Positions 1 to 10,746 of a stretch of 64,000 nt of DNA are shown here, in pieces. Each line of letters starts with the position of its first letter. The first letter of the stretch is position 1. The DNA is taken from assembly GCF_021155765.1 (NCBI RefSeq), contig NC_060106.1, positions 5,897,501 through 5,961,500 of the forward strand, written 5' to 3'. Below the pieces are notes generated by a model. It was not told where the DNA came from. It did no database searches and saw only the letters and a list, made by a program, of their open reading frames with translations. Origin of the DNA: Diprion similis. Taxonomy: Eukaryota; Arthropoda; Insecta; Hymenoptera; Diprionidae. The position numbers and the translations under genes are program-made.

Positions 1-78
1 CCATAATAATTCCCCGACTTTTCCCGATAAACGAAACTCCCCGACAATCCGCGGTTTTCCCGGTCTATCGCCACCCTG
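1..78. mobile_element. Right end of a CAGGATGGCG-type transposon, cut by the window start
   Basis: These bases match 7120-7197, the right part of the complete element at 6815-7197, ending in CGCCACCCTG. Its left part would lie upstream of the window, which suggests the array continues in that direction. Confidence 0.75.
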
Positions 79-1390
79 ATTACGAATCGTCGCGCAAATG
101 ACGCGTCTGATTCCCGTGATTAATCTACGCGCAAAAAGGCGCGGCCGATTAATCCGTCTAAAAAAATCTTAAATGTCTAGGACTTGTCGCAAAATTCTGT
201 AGAAAACCAATTCGCATCTGCGTCTTTTCGAATCCGACACATTGCGATGCGAATTGTTGTTCCGAGATGCGAGTCAAGTCCGGGAGGGAGGTTGGAGGAC
301 ATGCATTATTGTGTGGCGTGACGGTCGGCGGTCCTCTTCGACGCGAAGTCTTCGAGCTCAGCATCTCTCCCCATCTAGCGTACCACGGAACGCGATAGAT
401 GGTCCAGAGATGCGTTTTGCCCAGTCAGACGATCACAGAGATCAATTGAGTGAAGTAATTACAGATAATGACTACATAATTGAATTCAATGAGGATTGAA
501 AAATGGTAGCAAAGTGACAAGAAATGGGAAATTGAACCTCGTTAAGATTTGAAAGTTTACCAGTAAATAGTTCGGCAACTTTTATATTCGGTCTTTCGCG
601 TATTTCTGGATGAAAATCACTGTGATCATTTGACGCTGTGGATTACAAAAATTAATAACATCGCGGTGCATCGCGACCTTCCTACCCTCGCCTGATTCCC
701 AACGGAACCACCCAACGGAAATGATTAAAAGAAATTCACACGCACATCCACATCAAACCCCGCGACGGATCCCACAACGACCACCTACCTACCCGATTAC
801 CTATATTCGCTCTAAACGATTCTCCATTTTTTCCAACACACATCATTCATCCTCATTTACGCCGTGGTCACCGTGACTTACTTTTTCATTACCTGTGGGG
901 AGCAAAACGTTTTTGTACCATAGTCAGCAAGAGTATTATTTTAGACATTGCTGGCGGACTATCGGTACATCAACCTTTTGTAAAATGGATTAAAAACATC
1001 CTGTATGCTTATCAGCATTTTTCTAAGCGAGCTAAGTCTATGGTTGTTCTATAGTTGCTGGGCATTAAAAAATTCAAATTCAAGATTCAAGATATATCAT
1101 GCAAGCTGATTACATTACGTTATGCCAGACTTTGAAACGTTATCAATTAAACAATCGTTGGAATATGTTTAAACCTCAGGTTTATCCACCAATTAAACGA
1201 CATCATTGTAATTATATAATCTGTAACTAAACACAATCTGTTTTCGCGAATGTTGAGTAAGTGATGGTAACCTGTCGCGATGCTCATTCCACTTTCAGCA
1301 ACGTGCAAAATTTTTAACTTTGAGTAACTGTCGTAAAATAGGTCAACTCTGATGAAAAAGTAAGAGAAAACGAAATTCATTGACTGAAAT
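79..1390. other. Noncoding part of the array unit, no gene supported
   Basis: This stretch (also 7198-8509 and 14317-15628) follows the transposon end and lies downstream of the minus-strand gene's stop codon, so it probably includes that gene's 3' UTR and flank. An 85-codon plus-strand open frame at 242-499 starts at TTG, has no family resemblance that I recognise and is not supported as a gene. Short GCGC-rich motifs occur near 90-145. Confidence 0.5.
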
Positions 1391-2427
1391 TCAAGCACCG
1401 TTGAGATCGCGAATGAGCCTATCCATGCAGCTAAGAAATCGAAGATTTATGTAACAATTGTTACCGCCACGCCACGTGATAAAGGACTCCCAGGGAAATA
1501 CCCGTAACCTAACACATGCAAACTCACCAACGTTGCTGAGTAATGGAGAAGTTACTCGGATGTCTCTGCTTCACTCTGAAAGAACGGAAAGGAAATTTTA
1601 GTTTTTAGATAAATTATTACTGTAGTCTAGTTCCATATTGATTCACCGCGTGTTACGCAATGCCAAAAATTAGATTTCAAATGTAACGCATTGAATTATG
1701 AAAAACAATAATTAAAATAAGTTTTCTTACCTCCTCCGGGTTGCTCCACACTTTACATGTGTGTGTAGTAGCTCTCGTAGCATCTCAGGTTGTACGATGG
1801 TGACACACTTCTCACACTACAATAAGAATATAATAAATTATTACTCACACCATGTACTTGGATCAGATTTCATGACACCACAGACTGTCTGTGTCAAATG
1901 GAGTTTCTTTCATGATATTCAGTGGTTTCTGATTTATTTGCAAATGAACTTTAGAAATTAATACTAAAGGGCTAATAAAATAAGCATAGATATTGAATAA
2001 ATGCCTAAAATTAATGAGCAGCTAAAATAATTTATCATCAAAAAGGGACGTAACAATTAAAAATCATATCCAATATATACCTTTCAGGTTTATTCACTGC
2101 ATAGCGGATGGTTTAGTTTTAAGTTTGTTGTCAGAGATCGATTAATTGGGTTGCGTCACTTGGACCATCGTTAAATGTGGTCGATAGTGCTGCGATATAG
2201 CTGCATATGTGCCCCTGTAAACAGGTGAGATATAACATTTTATTAGAACTTGTTTTTCAAAATCAATACACAAGACATTGAAAAATTACTGTTATTTTTG
2301 TAAAATATCATGATGGACTGAATAGCATCAATTTCAACTGACAAATTTCTCAAATTGAAATTAGCCCAAAGGTATAATCAAGAACGATCTTAAATGTGTA
2401 CCTGTTTTCTGGTCTTCCACAAAATCG
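1391..2427 (-). pseudogene. 5'-truncated duplicate of the unidentified minus-strand gene (array copy 1)
   Basis: Exon-like blocks equivalent to those of the copy 3 gene lie at 2402-2427, 2160-2214, 1731-1816, 1528-1575 and 1391-1430 (minus strand), with the same splice sites and stop codon. The two 5' exons found beside copy 3 are absent; the minisatellite at 2436-2784 takes their place. Without a start codon or promoter it should not make the full protein. Confidence 0.5.
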
Positions 2428-2435
2428 CTACTTAT

Positions 2436-2784
2436 CCAGACAAACGGTTTGATTAGCTGAAACAGACAAAAGGTTTGACTAGCTGAAACAGACAAAAGGT
2501 ACGATTAGCTGAAACAGACAAAAGGTTTGATTAGCTGAAACAGACAAAAGGTTTGATTAGCTGAAACAGACAAAAGGTACGATTAGCTGAAACAGACAAA
2601 AGGTTTGATTAGCTGAAACAGACAAAAGGTTTGATTAGCTGAAACAGACAAAAGGTTTGATTAGCTGAAACAGACAAGAGGTTTGGTTAGCTGAAACAGA
2701 CAAGATTTCATTAGCTCAAATAGATGAAAGGTTTGATTAGCTGAAACAGACGAAAGGTTTCATTAGCTGAAATAGATGAAAGGT
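2436..2784. repeat. 26-bp minisatellite, about 13 copies (array copy 1)
   Basis: The unit reads approximately GATTAGCTGAAACAGACAAAAGGTTT, with a GGTAC variant in some units. Thirteen TTAGCTGA/CTAGCTGA cores recur every 26 bases. The last three units are more diverged (AAATAGATGAAAGG). The period is not a multiple of three and there is no open frame through it, so it is noncoding. On the minus strand each unit carries CTGTTTCAG, a good match to a splice acceptor. Confidence 0.95.
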
Positions 2785-3042
2785 AAATACTTACGAAAAG
2801 ATTCTTCACCATCACTATACACTCCGCGATTTCCATCCCCGGGGATTGACCGCCGGCTTGCAAATGCCACGCGTTCTCTCAGAACCAAAAAGTATCAAGT
2901 CAACGCGCAAAAGGCACGGTGAATTTGAACTTGAAAACTCAGTTGTTCGTAACGAGATTGATTGAACAGCCGAAAGTTTACTTTTTCACATACTGTTTAT
3001 GAAATCGTCAAGCTAAAGGATCGATCGATTGATTCGCATTAT

Positions 3043-3448
3043 CAAGGTGGCGACAATTTCGCTCAAATATAATTCCTTCACTATATATTTTCTGACTCTT
3101 CCCGTCAAAACAATCAGAATTGACCGATATTTTACCACGAAACTTAAATTAGGTAATGTTGGGCAGTTTTTACGACCAAAGGCTCTAGAATTTATGCACT
3201 TTGAATAAGTAAGTTTGGATCTGAAAAACACATTGTATTGCCTTCGTTTCACACGAAGAATTAGAAATTGAACGACCCCATTTTTGAAAGTTAACTCAAC
3301 TGAATTTAAGAAGCATAGCTGAAGTTTGAAAACGATTCTTTGAAAACAGCAAGTTTTTCTTCTCTATGCCCAATCATATCTCCCTGACGTTTTCCTGACT
3401 TTTCCCGATGAAGTGAATTCCCGGTTTTCCCGGTCCGACGCCACCCTG
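3043..3448. mobile_element. Short non-autonomous DNA transposon, CAAGGTGGCG...CGCCACCCTG ends (copy 1)
   Basis: The left end CAAGGTGGCG and right end CGCCACCCTG form a near-perfect 10-bp terminal inverted repeat. Subterminal TTCCCG/CCTGAC-rich motifs (CTGACTCTTCCCG, TGACTTTTCCCG, GGTTTTCCCGG) flank an AT-rich core of about 400 bp in total. The core (AATGTTGGGCAG onward) is shared with the element at 6815-7197, so the two belong to one family. No coding sequence is seen. CAGGGTGGC-type ends with CCGGGAAA motifs occur in several animal DNA transposon groups; I cannot assign the superfamily. Confidence 0.7.
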
Positions 3449-3449
3449 A

Positions 3450-3585
3450 CTCGATCACTGGATCACTCGATCTCTCGACCACTCGACCACTGGGTCACTG
3501 GATCACTCGGATACGGGGTTACTATCACTGGATCACACGATCTCTGCGCCACTGGGACCCTCGATACGTTCGATCCCTCGATCAG
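3450..3585. repeat. Degenerate 8-bp repeat (GATCACTG/GATCACTC), left block, copy 1
   Basis: Runs of ATCACTGG, ATCACTCG, CCACTCGA and similar octamers start right after the transposon end at 3448. The same repeat in array copy 2 is at 10569-10704. The same octamers, in the same orientation, occur at 6687-6810, just before the second transposon. Confidence 0.8.
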
Positions 3586-4223
3586 TCCGCAAGGGAACGT
3601 CAGTAATTTCCGGCCCACATCAATAATCTTCATTGTTTTTCTACTAGTTATCCGTGTATCGTATAATAGTATTAAACGCCTTCCAACGCACCCCCACGAC
3701 GGGGGGGTTACAGGAGGGTTACAATTCCAGCAAAATAAATGACAAAAAAATGTACAGTCGCTCACGCGAAACTTATTGTACGCATTGATTGAAACATAAA
3801 AAGCCTAGAAAGTATCGTCTGCCGCCTAAATTCCACGACAAAACTCGTCTTCCACCCACGTATGTAAGTACGTGCGACAAAATATTTAAAAAGCTCATAC
3901 CTGCAAGGATGAAATTGATTGCAATGCTTTATTTTATAGTAAGAAACTCAAGAATAATAGTCAACCACCTAAACTATACATCGAAAGTACTCTTCCAAGT
4001 CCATGAAGCTGCTCCAGGCACGCAGCTACGATGCTGCGTCTTTACGAGCTGCCTGAAAGACGATCGTTGCTGTTCTACATGTTGACCGACTGTCATGAAG
4101 TTTTTTTTTGTTTTACATTTTTTCAGTGAATCAATTTGAACTTTGGCGGATAGTTATACTAGATCCCCTACCATGAAAATCGAGAGTTAGATATATTAAT
4201 GAAATTCTATAAAAAGCTTCAAA

Positions 4224-4340
4224 TTAAAACAACAATGCTTTAGTATGACATTGATCTTCAATATCAGAATTATTGATTTCACCACCGTCTTCTTCGTCTG
4301 ATTGATCTTGGTCTTGTTCTGTACTTGTTTTTTTACTTGT
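4224..4340 (-). pseudogene. Acidic C-terminal remnant of a transposon ORF, left arm
   Basis: On the minus strand an open frame ends with a TAA at 4224-4226. It encodes a Ser/Gln/Asp/Glu-rich tail that includes STEQDQDQSDEEDGGE followed by INNSDIEDQ. The inverted partner at 4773-4870 encodes a closely similar tail. A conserved reading frame on opposite strands indicates two inverted copies of one coding element, probably the end of a transposase-type protein. Nothing upstream remains to identify the family. It is also present at 11343-11459 in array copy 2. Confidence 0.5.
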
Positions 4341-4417
4341 AAATATGTGAATATAATAATTTGTTAATGCCTAGATAATTTTTATATAACTTTTAAAATT
4401 TTTTCTACTTTATTTAC

Positions 4418-4685
4418 AATACCTAGACTTTCTGCTGAATTAATTGTTATGTCATCGATGGATTTAATTGTACAAGTTTATTATCTGATTCATCCCAACC
4501 ATAGTCAGTAGGATAAAATTCCTTCGGTTACGGGAGACAAGCATGCGTCCAAAGATTTTGTAAATTTTCATTTAAACAAAATTTTCTCCCGCTGCCTGTG
4601 GTTGGGAAAAGTCAGATAATAAATTTGTTTCTCAATTTAATCCATCGATGACATAGTAATCAACTCAGAAAAAAATCTAGGTATT
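4418..4685. mobile_element. 268-bp hairpin element with AATACCTAGA...TCTAGGTATT ends
   Basis: The arms pair over most of their length: AATACCTAGA with TCTAGGTATT, ATGTCATCGATGGATT with its inverse, and TTTATTATCTGA with its inverse, leaving a loop of about 80 bp. It sits at the centre of the larger foldback. Its size and hairpin form suit a MITE. It is also present at 11537-11804. Confidence 0.8.
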
Positions 4686-4772
4686 ATAAATAAAACATAC
4701 AAAATTATATACATAATATTACATAAATAATTATTTAATCATTACTACATTTTTATATTTATATATTTACAG

Positions 4773-4870
4773 ATGAAGAAATAAATACAGAACAAGACAA
4801 AGGGGACAATGCTGGAATCAATAATTCTGATATTGAAGATTTAAATGTAATAATGGATGAATGTTCATAG
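4773..4870 (+). pseudogene. Acidic C-terminal remnant of a transposon ORF, right arm
   Basis: A TATATATTTACAG acceptor-like sequence precedes an open segment with EEINTEQDKGDNAG and INNSDIEDLN, ending at TAG (4868-4870). It is the inverted counterpart of 4224-4340. The intron-like AT-rich DNA before it contains the hairpin 4418-4685. No body of the protein is left in this window. It is also present at 11892-11989 in array copy 2. Confidence 0.5.
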
Positions 4871-5235
4871 AATTACCTTTGTCAAACAAGATGAGCACAC
4901 GTTATACAGCATGCACATTTTAAATATAGAATTCTTTAAAGTGAAAATCAATAAGTATTTTTTTTTTACCTCAACTCACGACTATTCAATAAAAGAATAG
5001 AGTGAAATATTGGGAAAAGACGCTGTAATATCACCTCGGCTTTCAGATTTCCGCATATTAGTCTGGATTTTCTCGGAATTAATCCTCAACGTCATTGTAA
5101 AAGATTGTTTTTCTTATCGTAAATCATTTTATCGAATTTCATCGATATATTTGAGTCTCGATTTTAACGGTAGAAGATTTAGTACGACTATCCACCAAAG
5201 TATAAATTAATATACTGAACAAATATGCAACATAG

Positions 5236-5261
5236 AAAAAAAAAAAAAAAAAAAAAAAAAA
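5236..5261. repeat. 26-nt A run in the foldback right arm
   Basis: This is an uninterrupted A tract, repeated at 12355-12380 with the same length in array copy 2. The equivalent place in the left arm (about 4100) is a shorter T run, so the tract grew after the inversion. Confidence 0.9.
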
Positions 5262-5440
5262 CTTCAATGTAGTCATTCAACTATTTCGAACAACAGTGAT
5301 CGTCTTTCAGGCAGGACTTGACGATGCAGCTTCATAGGCTTCGAAGACGACCTTCGTTGAACCTTAGGGCGGTTCAAATAGGGCGTTATTTAAGATTTCG
5401 CTCTTCACTAAGGAATAGTTCGAGTAGAAGGGCTGGGCTG

Positions 5441-5782
5441 AGGAAAATTAGGTGTGCAAATGAAAAATTCCATTAGTATCGTCAGATCAAATGTCGAAGA
5501 ATAATTGACACGTATTATTTCTTTTTTTGATTTAACGTTCCGTAACAAAGATATAGCAGTTTGAAATTGACACGTGACGTCACAATGTTACTAGATATAG
5601 ATATACTACAATGTAATAAGTGTACAACATTATGACGTCACGCGGAATTCTACTAGCTGTATCTTTGTTAATAAGCATTGAATTGAAAAAAGAAAAATTA
5701 CGTGTCAATCATTTTTCGACATTCTATCCGACGATAAGAATGGAATTTTTCGAAATTTTTTATTTGTACACCTAATTTCTTA
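5441..5782. mobile_element. 342-bp palindromic element, GACGTCA-centred
   Basis: AATTAGGTGTGCAAATGAAAAATTCC at the left pairs with GGAATTTTTCGAAA...TTGTACACCTAATT at the right. TGACACGT pairs with ACGTGTCA, and GTGACGTCACAATGTT pairs with AACATTATGACGTCAC near the centre. No open frame is present. It is inserted in the right arm of the foldback and is also present at 12560-12901. Confidence 0.8.
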
Positions 5783-5786
5783 CTAC

Positions 5787-6166
5787 CGCCTCAACGACAT
5801 TGAAATTTCGAAAAAACGCTATCTTAGGGAATTTCAAAATTGAGATATCCTTGGATCCTTCAGCGGCTATGTTCAATTTGTATGACGAAACAAAAGTTAT
5901 CGTAAGACCTGGCATGCATGTGATTTTTTATAGTGCCGAAAAATCGGCGTCGAAGTTCATTGCAATGTTTAAAAGTTAAAAATATTCTTCATCTAAGAAT
6001 TTCAGGATAGATGTTTCAGTACTCAAAAAAATCGGACGCCTCTCAGGACTCGTAAAAACTTCTGTTTCGTCACACAAAACATATCCACCGAAGGATTCAA
6101 GGAATATCTCAATTTTGAAGTTCACGAAAATGGGCTTTTTTCGAAATTCCATCGTCGTTGAGACGG
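5787..6166. mobile_element. 380-bp palindromic element next to the previous one
   Basis: CTCAACGAC..TGAAATTTCGAAAAAA at the left pairs with TTTTTTCGAAATTCCATCGTCGTTGAG at the right. TTCAAAATTGAGATATCCTTG and TGACGAAACA also have inverted partners, so arms are about 110 bp around a loop of about 150 bp. It directly follows the 5441-5782 palindrome. It is also present at 12906-13285. Confidence 0.8.
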
Positions 6167-6686
6167 AAGTGAAAAAAAATTTACATCCCAGCTATTGAGC
6201 GTTGTCTATTTTCTAGTAAAATAGTGCAAGAATCTCGGGGAAGACCGAAAACCAAAAGAAAGAACCTTTCTCGAACCACCCTGTGAAATGTATTCTGTAG
6301 ATGGAAGACTATTATTTTTGTGTTTCTCACTATAAGAAATAGCATTCTAATCAATTTTATCCCCGCAGGCATGATTTAAAAAAAAAAAAAAATTTCGCGC
6401 TTACTTATGTCGGCAGAAATAGAGTTCGTCGTGGAATTTGGGCAGAAGACGGTATTTTCTAGGCTTCTTATATTTCAATCAATCCCTTCGATAAGTTTCG
6501 CGTATGCGGCTATACATTATTTGGTCAATTTCCTACTGTAAATTGTAACCCTCCTGCAACCCCCCGTCGTGGGGGTGCGTTTTTAAGGCGCGTATATTAC
6601 TGTTTTGCGATACACGGATAACTAGTACAAAAAAATGAAGCCTACGGAAATGGTGTAATGAAATACGTCGTTACCTCCCGGACTAA

Positions 6687-6810
6687 ATCACTCGACCCAT
6701 CGACCTCTCGAACTCTCGGTCACATGATCCCTGGATCACTCGATCTCCCGATCACTGGATCACTCGAGCACTCGGTCACTCGATCACTGGACCACTCAAT
6801 CACTCGATCA
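6687..6810. repeat. Degenerate 8-bp repeat (GATCACTG/GATCACTC), right block, copy 1
   Basis: This block has octamers of the same type as 3450-3585, here abutting the left end of the transposon at 6815. It is also present at 13806-13929 in array copy 2. The two blocks are direct, not inverted, relative to each other, although the DNA between them is a large inverted repeat. Confidence 0.8.
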
Positions 6811-6814
6811 AGCG

Positions 6815-7197
6815 CAGGATGGCGTCAATTTTACTCAAAGAAAATTCCCTGACTCTTCCCGTCAAAAACTACAGAATTCCCTGATGTTTCCCCACAAATA
6901 TTAGGCAATGTTGGGCAGTTTTTATGACCAAAAGTTCCAGAAGTTGTGCAACTTGAATATATAAATTTGAATCTAAAAAACACATAGTATTGCTTCGTTT
7001 CACAAGAATAATTAAAAATCGAACGCGATACCATTTCCGAGAGTTAGCTCAACTGAATTTACGAAGCATAGCTAAAGATTGAAAAAGATTTGTAAAAACT
7101 GTCCGTATTACTTTAGGATCCATAATAATTCCCCGACTTTTCCCGATAAACGAAACTCCCCGACAATCCGCGGTTTTCCCGGTCTATCGCCACCCTG
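6815..7197. mobile_element. Short non-autonomous DNA transposon spanning the unit 1/unit 2 boundary
   Basis: The left end CAGGATGGCG and right end CGCCACCCTG form an imperfect terminal inverted repeat around 383 bp. The core is a diverged copy of the element at 3043-3448, in the same orientation. TTCCCTGACTCTTCCCG near the left and GGTTTTCCCGG near the right are shared subterminal motifs. There is no open frame of note. Two same-family elements in direct orientation bracket the foldback region. Confidence 0.72.
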
Positions 7198-8509
7198 ATT
7201 ACGAATCGTCGCGCAAATGACGCGTCTGATTCCCGTGATTAATCTACGCGCAAAAAGGCGCGGCCGATTAATCCGTCTAAAAAAATCTTAAATGTCTAGG
7301 ACTTGTCGCAAAATTCTGTAGAAAACCAATTCGCATCTGCGTCTTTTCGAATCCGACACATTGCGATGCGAATTGTTGTTCCGAGATGCGAGTCAAGTCC
7401 GGGAGGGAGGTTGGAGGGCATGCATTATTGTGTGGCGTGACGGTCGGCGGTCCTCTTCGACGCGAAGTCTTCGAGCTCAGCATCTCTCCCCATCTAGCGT
7501 ACCACGGAACGCGATAGATGGTCCAGAGATGCGTTTTGCCCAGTCAGACGATCACAGAGATCAATTGAGTGAAGTAATTACAGATAATGACTACATAATT
7601 GAATTCAATGAGGATTGAAAAATGGTAGCAAAGTGACAAGAAATGGGAAATTGAACCTCGTTAAGATTTGAAAGTTTACCAGTAAATAGTTCGGCAACTT
7701 TTATATTCGGTCTTTCGCGTATTTCTGGATGAAAATCACTGTGATCATTTGACGCTGTGGATTACAAAAATTAATAACATCGCGGTGCATCGCGACCTTC
7801 CTACCCTCGCCTGATTCCCAACGGAACCACCCAACGGAAATGATTAAAAGAAATTCACACGCACATCCACATCAAACCCCGCGACGGATCCCACAACGAC
7901 CACCTACCTACCCGATTACCTATATTCGCTCTAAACGATTCTCCATTTTTTCCAACACACATCATTCATCCTCATTTACGCCGTGGTCACCGTGACTTAC
8001 TTTTTCATTACCTGTGGGGAGCAAAACGTTTTTGTACCATAGTCAGCAAGAGTATTATTTTAGACATTGCTGGCGGACTATCGGTACATCAACCTTTTGT
8101 AAAATGGATTAAAAACATCCTGTATGCTTATCAGCATTTTTCTAAGCGAGCTAAGTCTATGGTTGTTCTATAGTTGCTGGGCATTAAAAAATTCAAATTC
8201 AAGATTCAAGATACATCATGCAAGCTGATTACATTACGTTATGCCAGACTTTGAAACGTTATCAATTAAACAATCGTTGGAATATGTTTAAACCTCAGGT
8301 TTATCCACCAATTAAACGACATCATTGTAATTATATAATCTGTAACTAAACACAATCTGTTTTCGCGAATGTTGAGTAAGTGATGGTAACCTGTCGCGAT
8401 GCTCATTCCACTTTCAGCAACGTGCAAAATTTTTAACTTTGAGTAACTGTCGTAAAATAGGTCAACTCTGATGAAAAAGTAAGAGAAAACGAAATTCATT
8501 GACTGAAAT

Positions 8510-9546
8510 TCAAGCACCGTTGAGATCGCGAATGAGCCTATCCATGCAGCTAAGAAATCGAAGATTTATGTAACAATTGTTACCGCCACGCCACGTGATA
8601 AAGGACTCCCAGGGAAATACCCGTAACCTAACACATGCAAACTCACCAACGTTGCTGAGTAATGGAGAAGTTACTCGGATGTCTCTGCTTCACTCTGAAA
8701 GAACGGAAAGGAAATTTTAGTTTTTAGATAAATTATTACTGTAGTCTAGTTCCATATTGATTCACCGCGTGTTACGCAATGCCAAAAATTAGATTTCAAA
8801 TGTAACGCATTGAATTATGAAAAACAATAATTAAAATAAGTTTTCTTACCTCCTCCGGGTTGCTCCACACTTTACATGTGTGTGTAGTAGCTCTCGTAGC
8901 ATCTCAGGTTGTACGATGGTGACACACTTCTCACACTACAATAAGAATATAATAAATTATTACTCACACCATGTACTTGGATCAGATTTCATGACACCAC
9001 AGACTGTCTGTGTCAAATGGAGTTTCTTTCATGATATTCAGTGGTTTCTGATTTATTTGCAAATGAACTTTAGAAATTAATACTAAAGGGCTAATAAAAT
9101 AAGCATAGATATTGAATAAATGCCTAAAATTAATGAGCAGCTAAAATAATTTATCATCAAAAAGGGACGTAACAATTAAAAATCATATCCAATATATACC
9201 TTTCAGGTTTATTCACTGCATAGCGGATGGTTTAGTTTTAAGTTTGTTGTCAGAGATCGATTAATTGGGTTGCGTCACTTGGACCATCGTTAAATGTGGT
9301 CGATAGTGCTGCGATATAGCTGCATATGTGCCCCTGTAAACAGGTGAGATATAACATTTTATTAGAACTTGTTTTTCAAAATCAATACACAAGACATTGA
9401 AAAATTACTGTTATTTTTGTAAAATATCATGATGGACTGAATAGCATCAATTTCAACTGACAAATTTCTCAAATTGAAATTAGCCCAAAGGTATAATCAA
9501 GAACGATCTTAAATGTGTACCTGTTTTCTGGTCTTCCACAAAATCG
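8510..9546 (-). pseudogene. 5'-truncated duplicate of the unidentified minus-strand gene (array copy 2)
   Basis: Equivalent blocks lie at 9521-9546, 9279-9333, 8850-8935, 8647-8694 and 8510-8549. They are sequence-identical in the exons to copy 1 as far as I could compare. The upstream exons are again missing and replaced by the minisatellite. Confidence 0.5.
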
Positions 9547-9554
9547 CTACTTAT

Positions 9555-9903
9555 CCAGACAAACGGTTTGATTAGCTGAAACAGACAAAAGGTTTGACTA
9601 GCTGAAACAGACAAAAGGTACGATTAGCTGAAACAGACAAAAGGTTTGATTAGCTGAAACAGACAAAAGGTTTGATTAGCTGAAACAGACAAAAGGTACG
9701 ATTAGCTGAAACAGACAAAAGGTTTGATTAGCTGAAACAGACAAAAGGTTTGATTAGCTGAAACAGACAAAAGGTTTGATTAGCTGAAACAGACAAGAGG
9801 TTTGGTTAGCTGAAACAGACAAGATTTCATTAGCTCAAATAGATGAAAGGTTTGATTAGCTGAAACAGACGAAAGGTTTCATTAGCTGAAATAGATGAAA
9901 GGT
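9555..9903. repeat. 26-bp minisatellite, about 13 copies (array copy 2)
   Basis: This is the same block as at 2436-2784, displaced by exactly 7119 bp, with the same order of variant units. Preservation of variant order shows the 7.1-kb unit was copied as a whole after the minisatellite had formed. Copy 3 of the array ends just where this block would begin. Confidence 0.95.
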
Positions 9904-10161
9904 AAATACTTACGAAAAGATTCTTCACCATCACTATACACTCCGCGATTTCCATCCCCGGGGATTGACCGCCGGCTTGCAAATGCCACGCGTTCTCTCA
10001 GAACCAAAAAGTATCAAGTCAACGCGCAAAAGGCACGGTGAATTTGAACTTGAAAACTCAGTTGTTCGTAACGAGATTGATTGAACAGCCGAAAGTTTAC
10101 TTTTTCACATACTGTTTATGAAATCGTCAAGCTAAAGGATCGATCGATTGATTCGCATTAT

Positions 10162-10567
10162 CAAGGTGGCGACAATTTCGCTCAAATATAATTCCTTCAC
10201 TATATATTTTCTGACTCTTCCCGTCAAAACAATCAGAATTGACCGATATTTTACCACGAAACTTAAATTAGGTAATGTTGGGCAGTTTTTACGACCAAAG
10301 GCTCTAGAATTTATGCACTTTGAATAAGTAAGTTTGGATCTGAAAAACACATTGTATTGCCTTCGTTTCACACGAAGAATTAGAAATTGAACGACCCCAT
10401 TTTTGAAAGTTAACTCAACTGAATTTAAGAAGCATAGCTGAAGTTTGAAAACGATTCTTTGAAAACAGCAAGTTTTTCTTCTCTATGCCCAATCATATCT
10501 CCCTGACGTTTTCCTGACTTTTCCCGATGAAGTGAATTCCCGGTTTTCCCGGTCCGACGCCACCCTG
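10162..10567. mobile_element. Short non-autonomous DNA transposon (array copy 2)
   Basis: This is the 7119-bp-shifted copy of the element at 3043-3448, with the same terminal inverted repeat and internal sequence. Confidence 0.7.
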
Positions 10568-10746
10568 ACTCGATCACTGGATCACTCGATCTCTCGACCA
10601 CTCGACCACTGGGTCACTGGATCACTCGGATACGGGGTTACTATCACTGGATCACACGATCTCTGCGCCACTGGGACCCTCGATACGTTCGATCCCTCGA
10701 TCAGTCCGCAAGGGAACGTCAGTAATTTCCGGCCCACATCAATAAT

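Larger units (their letters stand above)
3628..6640. mobile_element. Foldback (large imperfect inverted repeat) element, copy 1
   Basis: Arms pair as follows: 3631-4000 with about 6200-6640 (both carry CCCCCACGACGGGGG-type and ACTAGTTATCCGTGTATCG sequence, inverted); about 4005-4080 with 5293-5335 (TCGTCTTTCAGGCAG); 4125-4225 with about 5110-5225; 4224-4340 with about 4770-4870. The right arm is interrupted by about 850 bp (5336-6180) that holds two further palindromes, and the centre holds a third. This fits two head-to-head copies of one transposon, later invaded by smaller hairpin elements. Pairing was judged by eye and arm identity is roughly 70-80 percent. Confidence 0.8.

Noticed and set aside
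242..499. 85-codon plus-strand open frame repeated in all three array copies
   Set aside because: It starts at TTG, has no recognised domain, and its presence in every copy only reflects array identity.
2436..2784. Minisatellite considered as a CRISPR-like array
   Set aside because: Units are contiguous without unique spacers and the genome is eukaryotic.
3413..3765. Overlapping 100-109 codon frames on both strands (and at 10532-10884)
   Set aside because: They run through a transposon end and the 8-bp repeat; the repeat keeps frames open by chance.
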